A stretch of DNA of 64,000 nt from DAORHV01 sp964434575 (lineage in GTDB: Bacteria; Patescibacteriota; Gracilibacteria; Peribacterales; Peribacteraceae), in the NCBI GenBank assembly GCA_964434575.1, contig CAYSWB010000005.1, forward strand, positions 1 through 64,000. The letters run 5' to 3'. Below the pieces are notes generated by a model, which worked only from the letters and a program-made list of their open reading frames with translations, was not told the DNA's origin and did not search any database. Of this stretch, positions 24,689 through 33,690 are shown in pieces; position 1 is the first letter of the stretch; the number at the start of each line of letters is the position of its first letter. Position numbers and translations under genes: made by a program.

Positions 24689-25087
24689 ATGCCCCTTTCC
24701 AGCTTTGCTCTGATCATCGGCGTCGTTGCCTACGTCTTCGGTTTCCCGCTGATCTTCGGCGATAAGGACCTCGTTTCCTGGCGCAAGAAGCTCCTGAAGG
24801 ACGAGACATCCATGCGCTTCCTCGGCACCACGTTCGCGGTGCTTGCCGTCCTCGCGCTCAAGCGCCAGTGGCAGGTCACCTGGGACGCGGACGGCCTGAT
24901 CGTCGTGCTGGCCTGGGTCACCCTGGCCAAAGGCTTGCTCCTGGCATGGTGGCCGGACCAGATCACCACCATGAAGGGCAGCTTCGAAGAGCGTATGTTC
25001 GCCACGCAGGGCATGCAGACGTTCTCCGGACTGCTGATGGTCGCCGTCGGCGCCATCTTCACCTACCTGGGACTGATCCTCCTGTAA
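24689..25087 (+). CDS. Small four-helix membrane protein, unknown
   Basis: 132 aa, four predicted membrane helices: SFALIIGVVAYVFGFPLIFG, FLGTTFAVLAVLAL, LIVVLAWVTLAKGLLLAWW and FSGLLMVAVGAIFTYLGLIL. Short charged loops (DKDLVSWRKKLLKDE, EERMFATQG) separate them. No family recognised; comparable small integral membrane proteins are common in Patescibacteria. A methyltransferase with an N-terminal membrane helix follows 28 bp downstream and may share the transcript. Confidence 0.75.
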   Translation: MPLSSFALIIGVVAYVFGFPLIFGDKDLVSWRKKLLKDETSMRFLGTTFAVLAVLALKRQWQVTWDADGLIVVLAWVTLAKGLLLAWWPDQITTMKGSFEERMFATQGMQTFSGLLMVAVGAIFTYLGLILL

Positions 25088-25115
25088 GGTTGGCGCACGT
25101 TTCCCCCTCGTACCG

Positions 25116-25658
25116 ATGGTAGTCCTCGCTTGGCTGGTTTTGGCGATCGTGATCGCGTTCGTTTCGGTGCTGCTCATCACCATCGGAGCCAACGCCTGGT
25201 GGCACATGCCGTACGTGCCCACACCGGTCTCGGTTGCCGGACGCATGGCCGATATGGCCAAGTGCAAGGACGGCGACCTGGTCTACGACTTGGGTTGCGG
25301 CGACGGTCGCGTGCTCATGGAGGCCAAGCGCAAGTACCCGGGCATCAAGGCAGTCGGCTACGAGATCGCGCTGGGCGTGTGGATGCTGGCCAAGTGGCGC
25401 CAGTTCTGCAAACGCTCGGACGTGGACATCAAACTGAAAAGCTTCATGGGCAAGCACCTCGGCGACGCCGACGTCATCTTCCTGTATCTGTCGCCGTCCT
25501 TCATGAAGACGCTGCTGGAGAAATTCAAGGCGGAGCTGCGGCCGGGCACGCGCATCGTGTCGCACTCATTCAAGTTGCCGGACCGCGAGCCGGTGGCCCA
25601 AGATCAGGTCGATGTCCCGTTCTGGGGACGCCAGAAGGTGTATCTGTACCACTGGTAA
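25116..25658 (+). CDS. Membrane-anchored class I SAM-dependent methyltransferase
   Basis: 180 aa. Residues 2-25 are a membrane helix (VVLAWLVLAIVIAFVSVLLI). The catalytic domain has motif I VYDLGCGDGRVLMEA near residue 57, AVGYEIALG as the acidic ribose-binding segment, and VIFLYLSPSFMKTLLEKF, followed by RIVSHSFKLP. This arrangement (short, YLSP/YLxP motif, N-terminal helix) resembles the protein-lysine methyltransferase group related to FAM173/aKMT. The substrate is unproven. It converges with comEC, with 3 bp between the stops. Confidence 0.82.
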   Translation: MVVLAWLVLAIVIAFVSVLLITIGANAWWHMPYVPTPVSVAGRMADMAKCKDGDLVYDLGCGDGRVLMEAKRKYPGIKAVGYEIALGVWMLAKWRQFCKRSDVDIKLKSFMGKHLGDADVIFLYLSPSFMKTLLEKFKAELRPGTRIVSHSFKLPDREPVAQDQVDVPFWGRQKVYLYHW

Positions 25659-25661
25659 GAC

Positions 25662-27092
25662 TCACCAGGTGACCGCCGCGTACGGAATGCCCGCGCTCAG
25701 CCGCGCCAGCGTCATGATCATGTTCAGGATGCCCCATGCCATGTAGGACGGAAGCATGCCGAGCGGCTCCCAGACGAAGCCGAGCGCGGTGCCGATGAAC
25801 CCAAACAGCATCGCCAGCGGGATCAGCGGGGCCACGAGCAGGTTGGCCAGCGGGGCAATGATTGAGAGTTGTTTGAACACCAGCATGGAGAGCGGCAGCG
25901 TGGCGATCTGCGCCGACATGGTGGCGGTCATGGATTCGCGGATGGCCAGCGTCTCGGGCAGCCAGCCGAGCACCTTGCCCATCAGCCTGGAGAGTTCGGC
26001 CAAGCCCAGTACCGCCAGGAACGACAGCTGGAATCCGGCGTCGAACCACAGCTGCTTGGGATTCAGCAGCAGCATGAAGAACGCCGACCATAAGATCAGC
26101 AGCCGGACGTCGGCTTTGCGGTTGGTCTGCAGCGCGAACAGACCCAGGATACCCATCACCGCCGCGCGCACCACCGACGCGCTGGCGCCTACGAAGATCG
26201 TAAACAGCGCGATGCCGATCACGAGCAGCGGGAAGCGGCGCTTCAGCGGAACCCAGAACAGCATGCCGCCCACCAGCGTGATGATGATCGTGATGTTGTA
26301 GCCGCTGATGGCGACGATGTGGCTCAGACCCGCCACGCGGAACGCATCCAACAGGTCTTGCGGCATGCCACCCCTGGAGCCGGTCAACAGGCCCGTCAGC
26401 AGCGACGCATGCGGTTCGGGCTGCATGCGCGCGATCTGCAGCTCGAACCGGTCGCGAACGGCATAGATGCCGGCGAACAGTTTCTCGACCACGTTCGTGC
26501 CGGCACGTTCCGCGAAGCGTTTCACCACCTCCACGTTCACCCGCGGCATGACGCCGTAGATGTCGCGCAAACTCAAATAATCGTCGTACGAGAAGTCCTC
26601 GATCATGCCGGGCTTGCGCAGGCTGCCCGTCACGCGCACTTCGTCGCCGTATCGCGCCTCCGGCCAGCCGTTGCGATCGGTGGCCAGCACGATGCCGTTC
26701 ACCGAAACGGTCATTCCGGTGCCCGTGCGCAGGGTGTCCGCGCGTATCGCCAGCTTCGTCTGCATCTGACGCTTGTCGGGCGCCTCCGTTACGAAACCAT
26801 GCAGGGTGTACGATCGGTCATTGGCGTATGTCTCTACGCTTCGGATGGTGGTCACATGCGTCGTTCTTGCGACGCTGCAAAACGCCAGTGCGGTTCCGAG
26901 CACGATCGCCGCCAGAGCCAGTGCCGGCTCGCGCAACCGGCGGACAAGCGCGGTGCATGCACACAGCGCCATGCCCGCCGCGAGTGCCATCCACAGTTCC
27001 GCCGGGTAGTCGGCGCGTTGCCATCCGCGCAGGGCGAACAGCGTTCCGAGGAACGACGAAAGTAAGCCGTAACTGACCCGTGAAACGCGCAT
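25662..27092 (-). CDS. comEC: ComEC/Rec2 DNA-uptake channel protein, short form
   Basis: Membrane channel for single-stranded DNA import in natural transformation, 476 aa. An N-terminal OB-like domain (YTLHGFVTEAPDKRQ to DEVRVTGSLRKPG) is followed by the Competence membrane domain with HIVAISGYNITIIITLVGG and FDAGFQLSFLAVLGLAEL. It lacks the C-terminal metallo-beta-lactamase domain of long ComEC proteins, so DNA processing must lie elsewhere or be dispensable. ATG 27092 overlaps the rsmA stop as TGATG, indicating translational coupling. No other competence gene is visible in the window. Confidence 0.92.
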   Translation of the reverse strand: MRVSRVSYGLLSSFLGTLFALRGWQRADYPAELWMALAAGMALCACTALVRRLREPALALAAIVLGTALAFCSVARTTHVTTIRSVETYANDRSYTLHGFVTEAPDKRQMQTKLAIRADTLRTGTGMTVSVNGIVLATDRNGWPEARYGDEVRVTGSLRKPGMIEDFSYDDYLSLRDIYGVMPRVNVEVVKRFAERAGTNVVEKLFAGIYAVRDRFELQIARMQPEPHASLLTGLLTGSRGGMPQDLLDAFRVAGLSHIVAISGYNITIIITLVGGMLFWVPLKRRFPLLVIGIALFTIFVGASASVVRAAVMGILGLFALQTNRKADVRLLILWSAFFMLLLNPKQLWFDAGFQLSFLAVLGLAELSRLMGKVLGWLPETLAIRESMTATMSAQIATLPLSMLVFKQLSIIAPLANLLVAPLIPLAMLFGFIGTALGFVWEPLGMLPSYMAWGILNMIMTLARLSAGIPYAAVTW

Positions 27093-27913
27093 CAGGGCTT
27101 GGACATGGCGTTGGCGACCGCTATCCACTCATCCACCGACAGCGTCTGGGGGCGGCGGTTCATCTCCACCCCGCAGCGGGCCAAGGCTTCGGGTCCGCCC
27201 GGCAGTTTGCCGAGGGTGTTGCTGAGCATTTTCCGCTTCTGGCTGAACGCGTGCTTGGCCAGCTTGAGGACTTCGTTTATCGTCGCCGCGTCGGCTTTGG
27301 GTTCCGGGTAGCAATCGATCTGCAACACCGCCGAATCCACCTTGGGCGGCGGCAGGAAGGCTTCCGGCGGGACGATGGCCAGCAGACTCGGTTTGCCGAA
27401 CATGCCCACCAGAATCGTCAGCAGGCCGTCGGTTCCTTCGCCGCAGATGTTCTCGGCGACCTCCCGCTGGATCAGCAGGGTCAGCGAGGTCGGGCGAACC
27501 GGGGACTCCAGGAATACGTGCCGCAGCAGGGGAGACGTGATGTGGTACGGGATATTTGCAACGACCTTATACGGCTTTTTTGGCAAGTCGGTTCGTAAAG
27601 CATTTCCTGTAACGAACGTCAGCTTTCTACGTATATCCTTCTGTAGTCCCGCCTTGGCGATGAACGCCTCGGCGAGCCCGATCATTTTCCCATCGATCTC
27701 GATTGCCATGATTTCCCCGGCACGCGACAAGAGCTCTCTCGTCAGCACGCCGATACCCGGGCCGATTTCCACCACGCGGTCCTCCGGACCAACGTCGCCC
27801 GCGGCAACGATGATCTCCAGCACTTCTTCCGAGATCAGAAAGTGCTGCCCAAGATCGGTGTTCAACCAGATCTTGTTCTCGGCCAGAAACTGACGAACTT
27901 CCTCAGCGAGCAT
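27092..27913 (-). CDS. rsmA: 16S rRNA (adenine1518-N6/adenine1519-N6) dimethyltransferase
   Basis: KsgA/Dim1-type enzyme, 273 aa, dimethylating two adjacent adenines in helix 45 of 16S rRNA late in 30S assembly. Visible motifs: LGQHFLISEEVLEIIV; motif I VVEIGPGIGVLTREL; AIEIDGKM; motif IV NIPYHITSPLL; and the C-terminal helical segment FSQKRKMLSNTLG. ATG 27913 is preferred: CATACT lies 6 bases upstream, and longer forms would add a non-homologous leader. Diverges from the Ser-rich secreted protein and is coupled to comEC. Confidence 0.95.
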   Translation of the reverse strand: MLAEEVRQFLAENKIWLNTDLGQHFLISEEVLEIIVAAGDVGPEDRVVEIGPGIGVLTRELLSRAGEIMAIEIDGKMIGLAEAFIAKAGLQKDIRRKLTFVTGNALRTDLPKKPYKVVANIPYHITSPLLRHVFLESPVRPTSLTLLIQREVAENICGEGTDGLLTILVGMFGKPSLLAIVPPEAFLPPPKVDSAVLQIDCYPEPKADAATINEVLKLAKHAFSQKRKMLSNTLGKLPGGPEALARCGVEMNRRPQTLSVDEWIAVANAMSKP

Positions 27914-27949
27914 GCACACAGTATGCCGCACCATCTTCCCCTCCACACC

Positions 27950-29179
27950 ATGCGTTCCCTCGCTTCCGCGACCATCATCGCAATCATGGCTTTCATGGCC
28001 GTCCAAACGGGTCTGTCCAGCGACGGAACCGCAGCCGCCGCGGCCGTTTCCCCGGCCAAAGTCTGCTCGACCAACGCCCAAATCCGCCTGGCCAAGCGCA
28101 TGCTCCTGCGCGGCCGTGCCCCCCGCTGCCTGCCGCCCCAGGCCAGCAGCCGCAGCTCTTCCCGCAGCTCGTCCAAAAGCTCGTCGGTAAGCAGCCGCTC
28201 GTCGTCGGTGTCGTCTTCCAGCTCGTCGTCCGTCAGTTCATCGGTGTCCGGCACGTCCGACCCCATCACCGACGCTTCGATCCGCTCGCAGTTCCTGGCG
28301 TTGGGCGAAACCGGTCCCGTCATGGGCGCCTTCAAGGTGTTCCTGTACGAGGAGCCGCTGAACATCACGGCCATCCAGATCAACGCGAGCATCACGGGAC
28401 AGGCCATCGATGCGTTCCTGATCTACGACCAGAACCGCAAGTATCTGGGCCGCGCCACGTCCACCGCATCCACCCCGACGCTGCGCACGTACCGCCTGGA
28501 AATGCGCAACGGCTCCCTGACCGTACCGCAGAAAGAGGAGATGGACTTCTACGCGCGACCCGTCCTCATGTCCAAGGACGGCGGCGGCCAAAGCGGTCTC
28601 GTCACCAAGATCCACAACGTCACCTTCGAGGGAAACGGCTTCTGGAGCAATCGCAGCTACACCAAGGCGTCCACCGAGACGTTCGTGGACTTCCAGACCG
28701 CCCGCGGCATCATCACGTCCGTGAAGAACGCCGGCCAGACCCAGGAATTCCTGCTTTCCGGCACCGACCGCAAAGTCGGCTCGTTCACGTTCACCGCGCG
28801 CAAGAACGACGGCAGCGCCCAGGTGAAGCTGACCGACCTGGCCTTTACCATCGAGCAGGCCGGCGGTGTGAGCCTTGGCAACGTGCGCATCGGCATGGCC
28901 AACGACTCCACCCGCTACAACTGCTCCGTGGCCGGTGAGACCGCCACGTGCGCCATGCTCGCCGACATCGGCGTCATCGACGATGCCAAGACGTTCAACG
29001 TCTACGCCGACGTCACCATTCCGCCCGGAACCAACAACGCTTCGTTGCGCCTGTCCCTGAACGAAGGCGGCAACGTCTCCTCGGCCGGATCCGTCACCTG
29101 GACCGACGGCACGACCAGCTTCAGCTGGTTGCCGACCGACGGCGGCGCGGTCGCCAGCGGCACGCTCTATAAATACTAG
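27950..29179 (+). CDS. Secreted protein with long Ser-rich linker and beta-rich domain
   Basis: 409 aa. Residues 1-32 are a signal peptide (SATIIAIMAFMAVQTG). A short region with two cysteines (C39, C60) is followed by a ~40-residue Ser-rich linker (66-103, SSRSSSRSSSKSSS and so on). The C-terminal ~300 residues are beta-rich, with repeated strands such as AFKVFLYEEPLNITAIQINA and VTIPPGTNNASLRLSLNEG, like cell-surface adhesion or pilus-associated modules. Ser-linker architectures are common in CPR surface proteins. No enzymatic motif is visible. An intrinsic terminator follows at 29205. Confidence 0.78.
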   Translation: MRSLASATIIAIMAFMAVQTGLSSDGTAAAAAVSPAKVCSTNAQIRLAKRMLLRGRAPRCLPPQASSRSSSRSSSKSSSVSSRSSSVSSSSSSSVSSSVSGTSDPITDASIRSQFLALGETGPVMGAFKVFLYEEPLNITAIQINASITGQAIDAFLIYDQNRKYLGRATSTASTPTLRTYRLEMRNGSLTVPQKEEMDFYARPVLMSKDGGGQSGLVTKIHNVTFEGNGFWSNRSYTKASTETFVDFQTARGIITSVKNAGQTQEFLLSGTDRKVGSFTFTARKNDGSAQVKLTDLAFTIEQAGGVSLGNVRIGMANDSTRYNCSVAGETATCAMLADIGVIDDAKTFNVYADVTIPPGTNNASLRLSLNEGGNVSSAGSVTWTDGTTSFSWLPTDGGAVASGTLYKY

Positions 29180-29204
29180 GACTCCAAGGATTCCGTGACT
29201 CCAA

Positions 29205-29232
29205 GACTCCAAGGAAACTTGGAGTCTTTTTT
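29205..29232 (+). terminator. Intrinsic terminator after the Ser-rich protein
   Basis: GACTCCAAG (29205-29213), GAAA loop, CTTGGAGTC (29218-29226), then six T residues. Two further direct copies of ACTCCAAG lie just upstream (from 29180 and from 29197). The pcrA stop codon lies immediately beyond on the other strand. Confidence 0.9.
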
Positions 29233-29233
29233 G

Positions 29234-31507
29234 TTATGCCTCGGCGCCTTCCAGCACCGTCAGCGGCGCGATGCTCAGCGCCAGCTTCTTCGTGTTGCCG
29301 CTGTCGAACGCAATCTCCACGATATCGCCCGCACGGCGGCGCACGGTGCCCAGGCCGAACACCTTGTGGAGCACGCGCGTGCCTTCCCCGATGGAGTCCA
29401 CCGCGTGGACGTCCTGGCTGTCCTGCGAATCGTTCTCGAAGATGTCCGACACGTCCTGGTTGAAGTCGTCGCCGGCCGGTTTGCGGTGAGAAGTCTTGAT
29501 GTTGCTGTACGACGAGCGCGCACTGCTGAGCCAGCCGAACTTGCTGTCCAGCGCATCGCTCTTCACTTCCAGCACCGTGTTCGGGATGTCGTCTAAGAAG
29601 CGGCTGCGTGCGTTGCTCTGCATGTCGCCCCACAGCATGCGGCTGCGCGCGTGCATCAGCAGCAGGTGCTCCTTGGAGCGCGTCATGCCCACGTACATCA
29701 GGCGGCGTTCTTCCTCCAGCTGCGCCTTGTCCATGTGCGACATGCTGTGCGGGAACACACCCTCCTCGCAGCCGCCGATGATCACCGAACGGAACTCCAG
29801 TCCTTTGCACAGGTGCAGGGTCATCAGCGTCAGCGCGTCGCCGGTCTGGTTGTCCAGCTTGTCCACTTCGGAGATCAGCGCCGCTTCCTCCAGGAAGCTC
29901 GTCAGCGACACGCCGGGCTCCAGATTGTCGTACTTGTGCATGACCGACTGGAGTTCGAGCACGTTCTGCCAGCGCGTCTCGCCTTCGTCGGTGCCGTCGC
30001 GCACCCACTTCTCCATGCCGACGTCCTTCAGCAGCTCCTGCGTCAGCTGGCTGACCGGGATCTGGGTGGCGCGGGCCTGCAGGCGGGTGATGATGTTGCC
30101 GAACTCGCCCAGCCGGCGCTTGGTCGGTTCGTTCAGGCCGTCCACCATCTCGATGTGCTTGATGGCCTGCCAGAGGCTTAACGAGCGCTCGTTGCAGTAC
30201 TGCTGCAGGCGGCCGAGCGTGGTGTTGCCGATCTTGCGCGCCGGCACGTTGATGACCCGCAGCAGCGAGATGGTGTCGCTGGGGTTCAGGATTGTAAACA
30301 GGTACCCGAGCACGTCCTTCACTTCGCGGCGGGCGTAGAACTTCACGCCGCCGACGATGCGGTACTGCACGCCCAGGCGGAGGCACGCTTCCTCGAACAG
30401 GCGCGACTGCGCATTGGTGCGGTACAAGATGACCTGCTCGGAAAGGGGAATGCCGTCTTTCAGGCGGGCCTGCACGGTGCGGATGGCGCGCTCGGCCTCC
30501 ATGCGCTCGTCACTCACTTCCTCCAGCGCCACTTTGGGGCCGGTTTTGCGCTCGGTCCACATCTTCTTGGGTGGGCGGTCCGGATTGGCGGCGATCACGC
30601 CGTCGGCGGCGTCCAGGATCAGCTGGGTGGAACGGTAGTTCTGTTCCAGCTTGATGGTCACCGCGTCTTTGTAGTCGTTCTTGAACTCCAGGATGTTGCG
30701 GATGTCGGCGCCCCGGAACGCGTAGATGGACTGGTCCGGATCGCCGATGACGCACAGGTTGCGGTTCTTGCCGGCCAGCAGGTTCACCAGCAGGTACTGG
30801 ACGTGGTTGGTGTCTTGGTACTCGTCCACGTGCAGGTACTGCCACTGGCTCTGGTAGCGCTCCAGCACCGCGGGGCACTCCTGCAACATGCGCAGCGTTT
30901 CGTTCAGCAGATCGTCGAAGTCCAGCGCGTTGGATTCGCGCAGCATGGACTGGTACTTGGCGTAGATCTCGGACAACCGCTGTGTCTGCCAGGTGGTCGC
31001 CTGGCTCTTCACCACGCTCGGCGAAATGGCTTCGCACTTGAACCGGCCGATGGCGCCCAGCGCGGCGCGCGGCTTCATCTCCTCGGGGGCGATCTTGAGC
31101 TCCTTCAGCGCCAGGCCCATTACCTTGTCCTGGTCATCGGAGTCGTAGATGACGAAATTGCGGTCGCGTCCGATGTTCTCGATGTCGCGGCGCAGCATGC
31201 GCACGCAGATGGAGTGGAACGTGCCCATGTGCGGCAGGTGGGTGGGGTCGGTGCCGTGCTCGTCCGCGATCTTCAGGAGTTTGCGGATGCGCGCCTTCAT
31301 CTCGTTGGCGGCCTTGTTGGTGAACGTGACCGCCAAAATGCTCCACGGCGGCACGCCCTGCGCCATCAGGTTGGCGATGCGGTGGGTGAGCGCGCGCGTC
31401 TTGCCCGAGCCCGCGCCGGCCAAAATCAGCACAGGTCCTTCCAGCGTTTCCACGGCTTGGCGCTGCAGGGGATTGAGCTGGCCGAAGATGGCTTCGTTAT
31501 CGAGCAT
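29234..31507 (-). CDS. pcrA: UvrD/PcrA-type superfamily 1 DNA helicase
   Basis: 3'-5' helicase used in nucleotide-excision and mismatch repair and in clearing replication obstacles, 757 aa. Motifs in order: Q-motif LNPLQRQAVE, Walker A ILAGAGSGKTRALT, Ia TFTNKAANEMKAR, Walker B with VDEYQDTN, III GDPDQSIYAFRGAD, IV LEQNYRST, V LMTLHLCKGLEF, VI RRLMYVGMTRSKEHL. The C-terminal ~60 residues (VLHKVFGLGTVRRRAGDIVEIAF) form the Tudor-like domain that in PcrA/UvrD contacts RNA polymerase. ATG 31507 begins MLDNEAIFGQLN. A TACGAT box lies 16 bases upstream. Confidence 0.96.
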   Translation of the reverse strand: MLDNEAIFGQLNPLQRQAVETLEGPVLILAGAGSGKTRALTHRIANLMAQGVPPWSILAVTFTNKAANEMKARIRKLLKIADEHGTDPTHLPHMGTFHSICVRMLRRDIENIGRDRNFVIYDSDDQDKVMGLALKELKIAPEEMKPRAALGAIGRFKCEAISPSVVKSQATTWQTQRLSEIYAKYQSMLRESNALDFDDLLNETLRMLQECPAVLERYQSQWQYLHVDEYQDTNHVQYLLVNLLAGKNRNLCVIGDPDQSIYAFRGADIRNILEFKNDYKDAVTIKLEQNYRSTQLILDAADGVIAANPDRPPKKMWTERKTGPKVALEEVSDERMEAERAIRTVQARLKDGIPLSEQVILYRTNAQSRLFEEACLRLGVQYRIVGGVKFYARREVKDVLGYLFTILNPSDTISLLRVINVPARKIGNTTLGRLQQYCNERSLSLWQAIKHIEMVDGLNEPTKRRLGEFGNIITRLQARATQIPVSQLTQELLKDVGMEKWVRDGTDEGETRWQNVLELQSVMHKYDNLEPGVSLTSFLEEAALISEVDKLDNQTGDALTLMTLHLCKGLEFRSVIIGGCEEGVFPHSMSHMDKAQLEEERRLMYVGMTRSKEHLLLMHARSRMLWGDMQSNARSRFLDDIPNTVLEVKSDALDSKFGWLSSARSSYSNIKTSHRKPAGDDFNQDVSDIFENDSQDSQDVHAVDSIGEGTRVLHKVFGLGTVRRRAGDIVEIAFDSGNTKKLALSIAPLTVLEGAEA

Positions 31508-31565
31508 CGGAGAATGGAACCGGATCGTACCGCAACGACCGGGCGCGGGAAACGTGCGGCAACCT

Positions 31566-32774
31566 TTACAGCATATTCTGCAGCATCGAGTTCTTGGCGG
31601 TCTCGATCGCCTTCTTGTTCACGGATGCTTTCGGGGCGGCCAGACTCTCCACTTCGGCGTTCTGCTCGGTCAGCGAGCTGGCGATGCGCTTGATCTCGGA
31701 GAGCTGCAGCGACGCGAACTTTTTTTCCTGACGCTTCAGTTCCACCTCGCTCGCCAGTTCGGGGTCCGTGCGCGACACGCGGTCGAGCGTGTCGGCCCCC
31801 ATCTTGGTGAGGATCAGTTCGTGCGCGTTGCGGTAGCTGATGTGCGTGGCCAGTTCGGCGATCATATTGATGATGTTCTCGCGCTTCTGGGGGTCCAGCG
31901 TCTCGGCCAGTTCGTAGGTGGAGATGCGCTTGAGCATGGCCAGAATGGCAGCCAGCGCCTCGCGAGACACGACGTAGAAGTAGTACTGGTCCTTCGCGTA
32001 CATCAGTTTCTTGAGCTTCCCGATTGCTTCGGTCGGCACCACCAGGAACACGTGCGGGTAGATCTTGGAATTCTTCTTGATCTTGTCGGTGGTCTTCTTC
32101 ACCTGGTCGTCGATGTAGGTTTGCAGATTCTCGGCCTTGCTGACCTTGGCGTCGAACAGCACGTACTGGCCCATGAAGTCGATCAGGAAGTCCGGCTTCA
32201 GGCTGCCGTCGAAGTCGTCGGGCAGGTTGTTGTTCGAGAACGTGCGGAATTGCAGGTGGGGCATCTTGCACAGCTCCACCAATCCGGCGATCACCATGTT
32301 CTCGTGGTCGTTCCACAGACGGTCGCGCTCTTCCTCTTCCTCCTGCTTGGCGGCCACCTCGTCTTCCAGCACGCGCTTGCGTTCCTCCTGCAGGGCGATA
32401 AGCGCCGCCTCCTGCTTTTCGATCAGCTTGTGGTGCTCGCGTTCCTGCTGCTCGCGCGTGGTTTCCATCTTCGTCAGCGTCTTTTGCAGCGTGTCGCGCT
32501 CCTTGGCGACGGCGTCCATCTCGGCCTTCAAGCGCGTGTTCTCGGCGAACATCTGCTTGTTCGCGCCGCTCAGCTTGTTCTTCTCTGCCTTCTCGGCTTC
32601 CAGGTCCTTCTTCATGGTGGCCACGTCCTTCTCCAAATCCGCAATCTCCTTCAGGAGCGCCGGATCCTGTTCAGCCGTCCCTGCCGGGCGCTTGTTCTGC
32701 TGCATCGCGATGTACACCAGGAGTCCGATCACGACGATGCCGGCGAGTCCTGCAAGAATGGAGAGGGGCGTCAT
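31566..32774 (-). CDS. rmuC: RmuC-family DNA recombination protein
   Basis: Nuclease-related protein that limits recombination at inverted repeats. 402 aa: N-terminal membrane helix (LSILAGLAGIVVIGLLVYIAM), a long coiled coil (~30-195, rich in Glu/Lys), then the RmuC domain, with FSNNNLPDDFDGSLKPDFLIDF and YVLFDAKVSKAENLQTYID resembling a restriction-endonuclease-like PD-(D/E)xK fold (KPDFLIDF, DAKV). ATG 32774 (MTPLSILAG) is chosen over an in-frame ATG-less extension; TACCAT lies 8 bases upstream. A candidate LexA operator at 32824-32839 suggests DNA-damage induction. Confidence 0.92.
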   Translation of the reverse strand: MTPLSILAGLAGIVVIGLLVYIAMQQNKRPAGTAEQDPALLKEIADLEKDVATMKKDLEAEKAEKNKLSGANKQMFAENTRLKAEMDAVAKERDTLQKTLTKMETTREQQEREHHKLIEKQEAALIALQEERKRVLEDEVAAKQEEEEERDRLWNDHENMVIAGLVELCKMPHLQFRTFSNNNLPDDFDGSLKPDFLIDFMGQYVLFDAKVSKAENLQTYIDDQVKKTTDKIKKNSKIYPHVFLVVPTEAIGKLKKLMYAKDQYYFYVVSREALAAILAMLKRISTYELAETLDPQKRENIINMIAELATHISYRNAHELILTKMGADTLDRVSRTDPELASEVELKRQEKKFASLQLSEIKRIASSLTEQNAEVESLAAPKASVNKKAIETAKNSMLQNML

Positions 32775-32809
32775 AGGAGAGGATGGTAGCACAACGGGGG
32801 ACTGCCGGA

Positions 32810-32839
32810 CTGTACGCGGGCGGGTGAACGAGTGTCCAC
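32810..32839 (-). promoter_or_regulatory. Candidate LexA operator and promoter of rmuC
   Basis: GTGAACGAGTGTCCAC (32824-32839) differs by one base from the sequence in the lexA promoter. It matches the Gram-positive-type GAAC-N4-GTTC box with one mismatch. On the minus strand, TGGACA within it can act as -35, followed by an 18-bp spacer and TACAGT (32815-32810). The leader to ATG 32774 would be about 30 nt. Confidence 0.65.
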
Positions 32840-33095
32840 CAATTTTCAGGCAGATTCAGCCATTTTTTTCGCCTCAAGGGTTATTTTTCCTGTATCCGGT
32901 GATTTTGAATATTGTAACGACCATATTTTTGATGAAAATCAATATCGTGGAGGCAGCAGCTTCCACATCGTTCCTTGAGAACACCCATCGACGTCGGCAC
33001 CGTTGCGATTCTCCGCAGTCGCCAGGGTGCCGGCGTCACTCACTGGAGAGATAACCAACCGCCGGCAGGTACTCAGGGCTAGAGGAGCCAAGACC
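32840..33095 (+). promoter_or_regulatory. AT-rich upstream region and structured leader of small-protein cassette 1
   Basis: 32860-32945 is unusually AT-rich and probably holds the promoter, but no single -35/-10 pair stands out. GTGGAGGC and GCTTCCAC (32948-32967) form a hairpin; TCCTTGAGAACA follows, matching TCCTTGAGAGCA at 33571 in cassette 2. GCCGGCGTCAC also recurs in both leaders. I see no gene in this stretch. Confidence 0.45.
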
Positions 33096-33440
33096 ATGTT
33101 GTTCGAGTCCACCAGCGCCCGCGTCACGGTCCGCCAGGGCGGCTACGAGATCCTCGATCTGGCCGCGACGAGCTACACCTTCTCGCTGCCGTGCGTCCGT
33201 GGCGAAGAAGTCGAAGTCGAGTTCTTCAACCGCTTGGCCGAGCCGTCCACGGTCGCGATGGTCACCAACGCGGACTACGACGTGGAGGGCGTGGCCATCC
33301 CGGTCAACGGCAGCCACACGTTCCGCTTCACGCCCACCGAGGACGTGGACCAGATGCTCATGTGGACAGGGGACCGCAGCGTGCTGATGCACTTCCGCGT
33401 CGAGGACATCGACGAAGTGGAGGTGGTCGGCGACCAGTGA
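33096..33440 (+). CDS. Small beta-rich protein, cassette 1, unknown
   Basis: 114 aa, no signal peptide or membrane helix. Predicted almost all beta: ARVTVRQGGYEILDL, EEVEVEFFNRLAEPSTVAMV, GSHTFRFTPTEDVDQMLMW, SVLMHFRVED. The acidic C-terminus ends EVEVVGDQ. ATG 33096 has a good Shine-Dalgarno (GAGGAG about 9 bases upstream), unlike most genes here; this rules out the longer in-frame extension. It looks like a diverged paralogue of the protein at 33691, with the same strand pattern around VEFFNRL/IRVENLS and FRF/FHL. Flanked by a leader hairpin and a 12-bp GC hairpin. I do not recognise a family. Confidence 0.65.
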   Translation: MLFESTSARVTVRQGGYEILDLAATSYTFSLPCVRGEEVEVEFFNRLAEPSTVAMVTNADYDVEGVAIPVNGSHTFRFTPTEDVDQMLMWTGDRSVLMHFRVEDIDEVEVVGDQ

Positions 33441-33464
33441 GAGTCGATGGAGTGCTCAGGGACT

Positions 33465-33492
33465 CCCGGCCGCGCGTACACGCGCGGCCGGG
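33465..33492 (+). terminator. GC-rich hairpin after cassette 1
   Basis: Perfect 12-bp stem CCCGGCCGCGCG (33465-33476), TACA loop, CGCGCGGCCGGG (33481-33492), then GTTCCACGTACTT. The trailing GTTCCACGT is repeated after the second cassette. It lacks a full U-run, so it may be a terminator or an mRNA 3' stabiliser. Confidence 0.6.
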
Positions 33493-33690
33493 GTTCCACG
33501 TACTTCCTTTCTTGCGTTCGGGCCGCGCTTCGATACCATGCGCCGTCCGGAGAACGGTTCTCCGGATTGATCCTTGAGAGCATTTGGCGCCGGTCTTCTC
33601 CCGATCCACGCGGTCGGCAGGGGACCGGCGTCACGAACAGACGAGTGAGCCGGCGTTACGCACAGAAGTGGCCCAAGGAGGGCCGCGGTC

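Noticed and set aside
28140..28260. Short tandem repeats (AGCAGC/TCGTCG type) as CRISPR or minisatellite
   Set aside because: They encode the Ser-rich linker of the secreted protein in frame; no conserved spacer structure.
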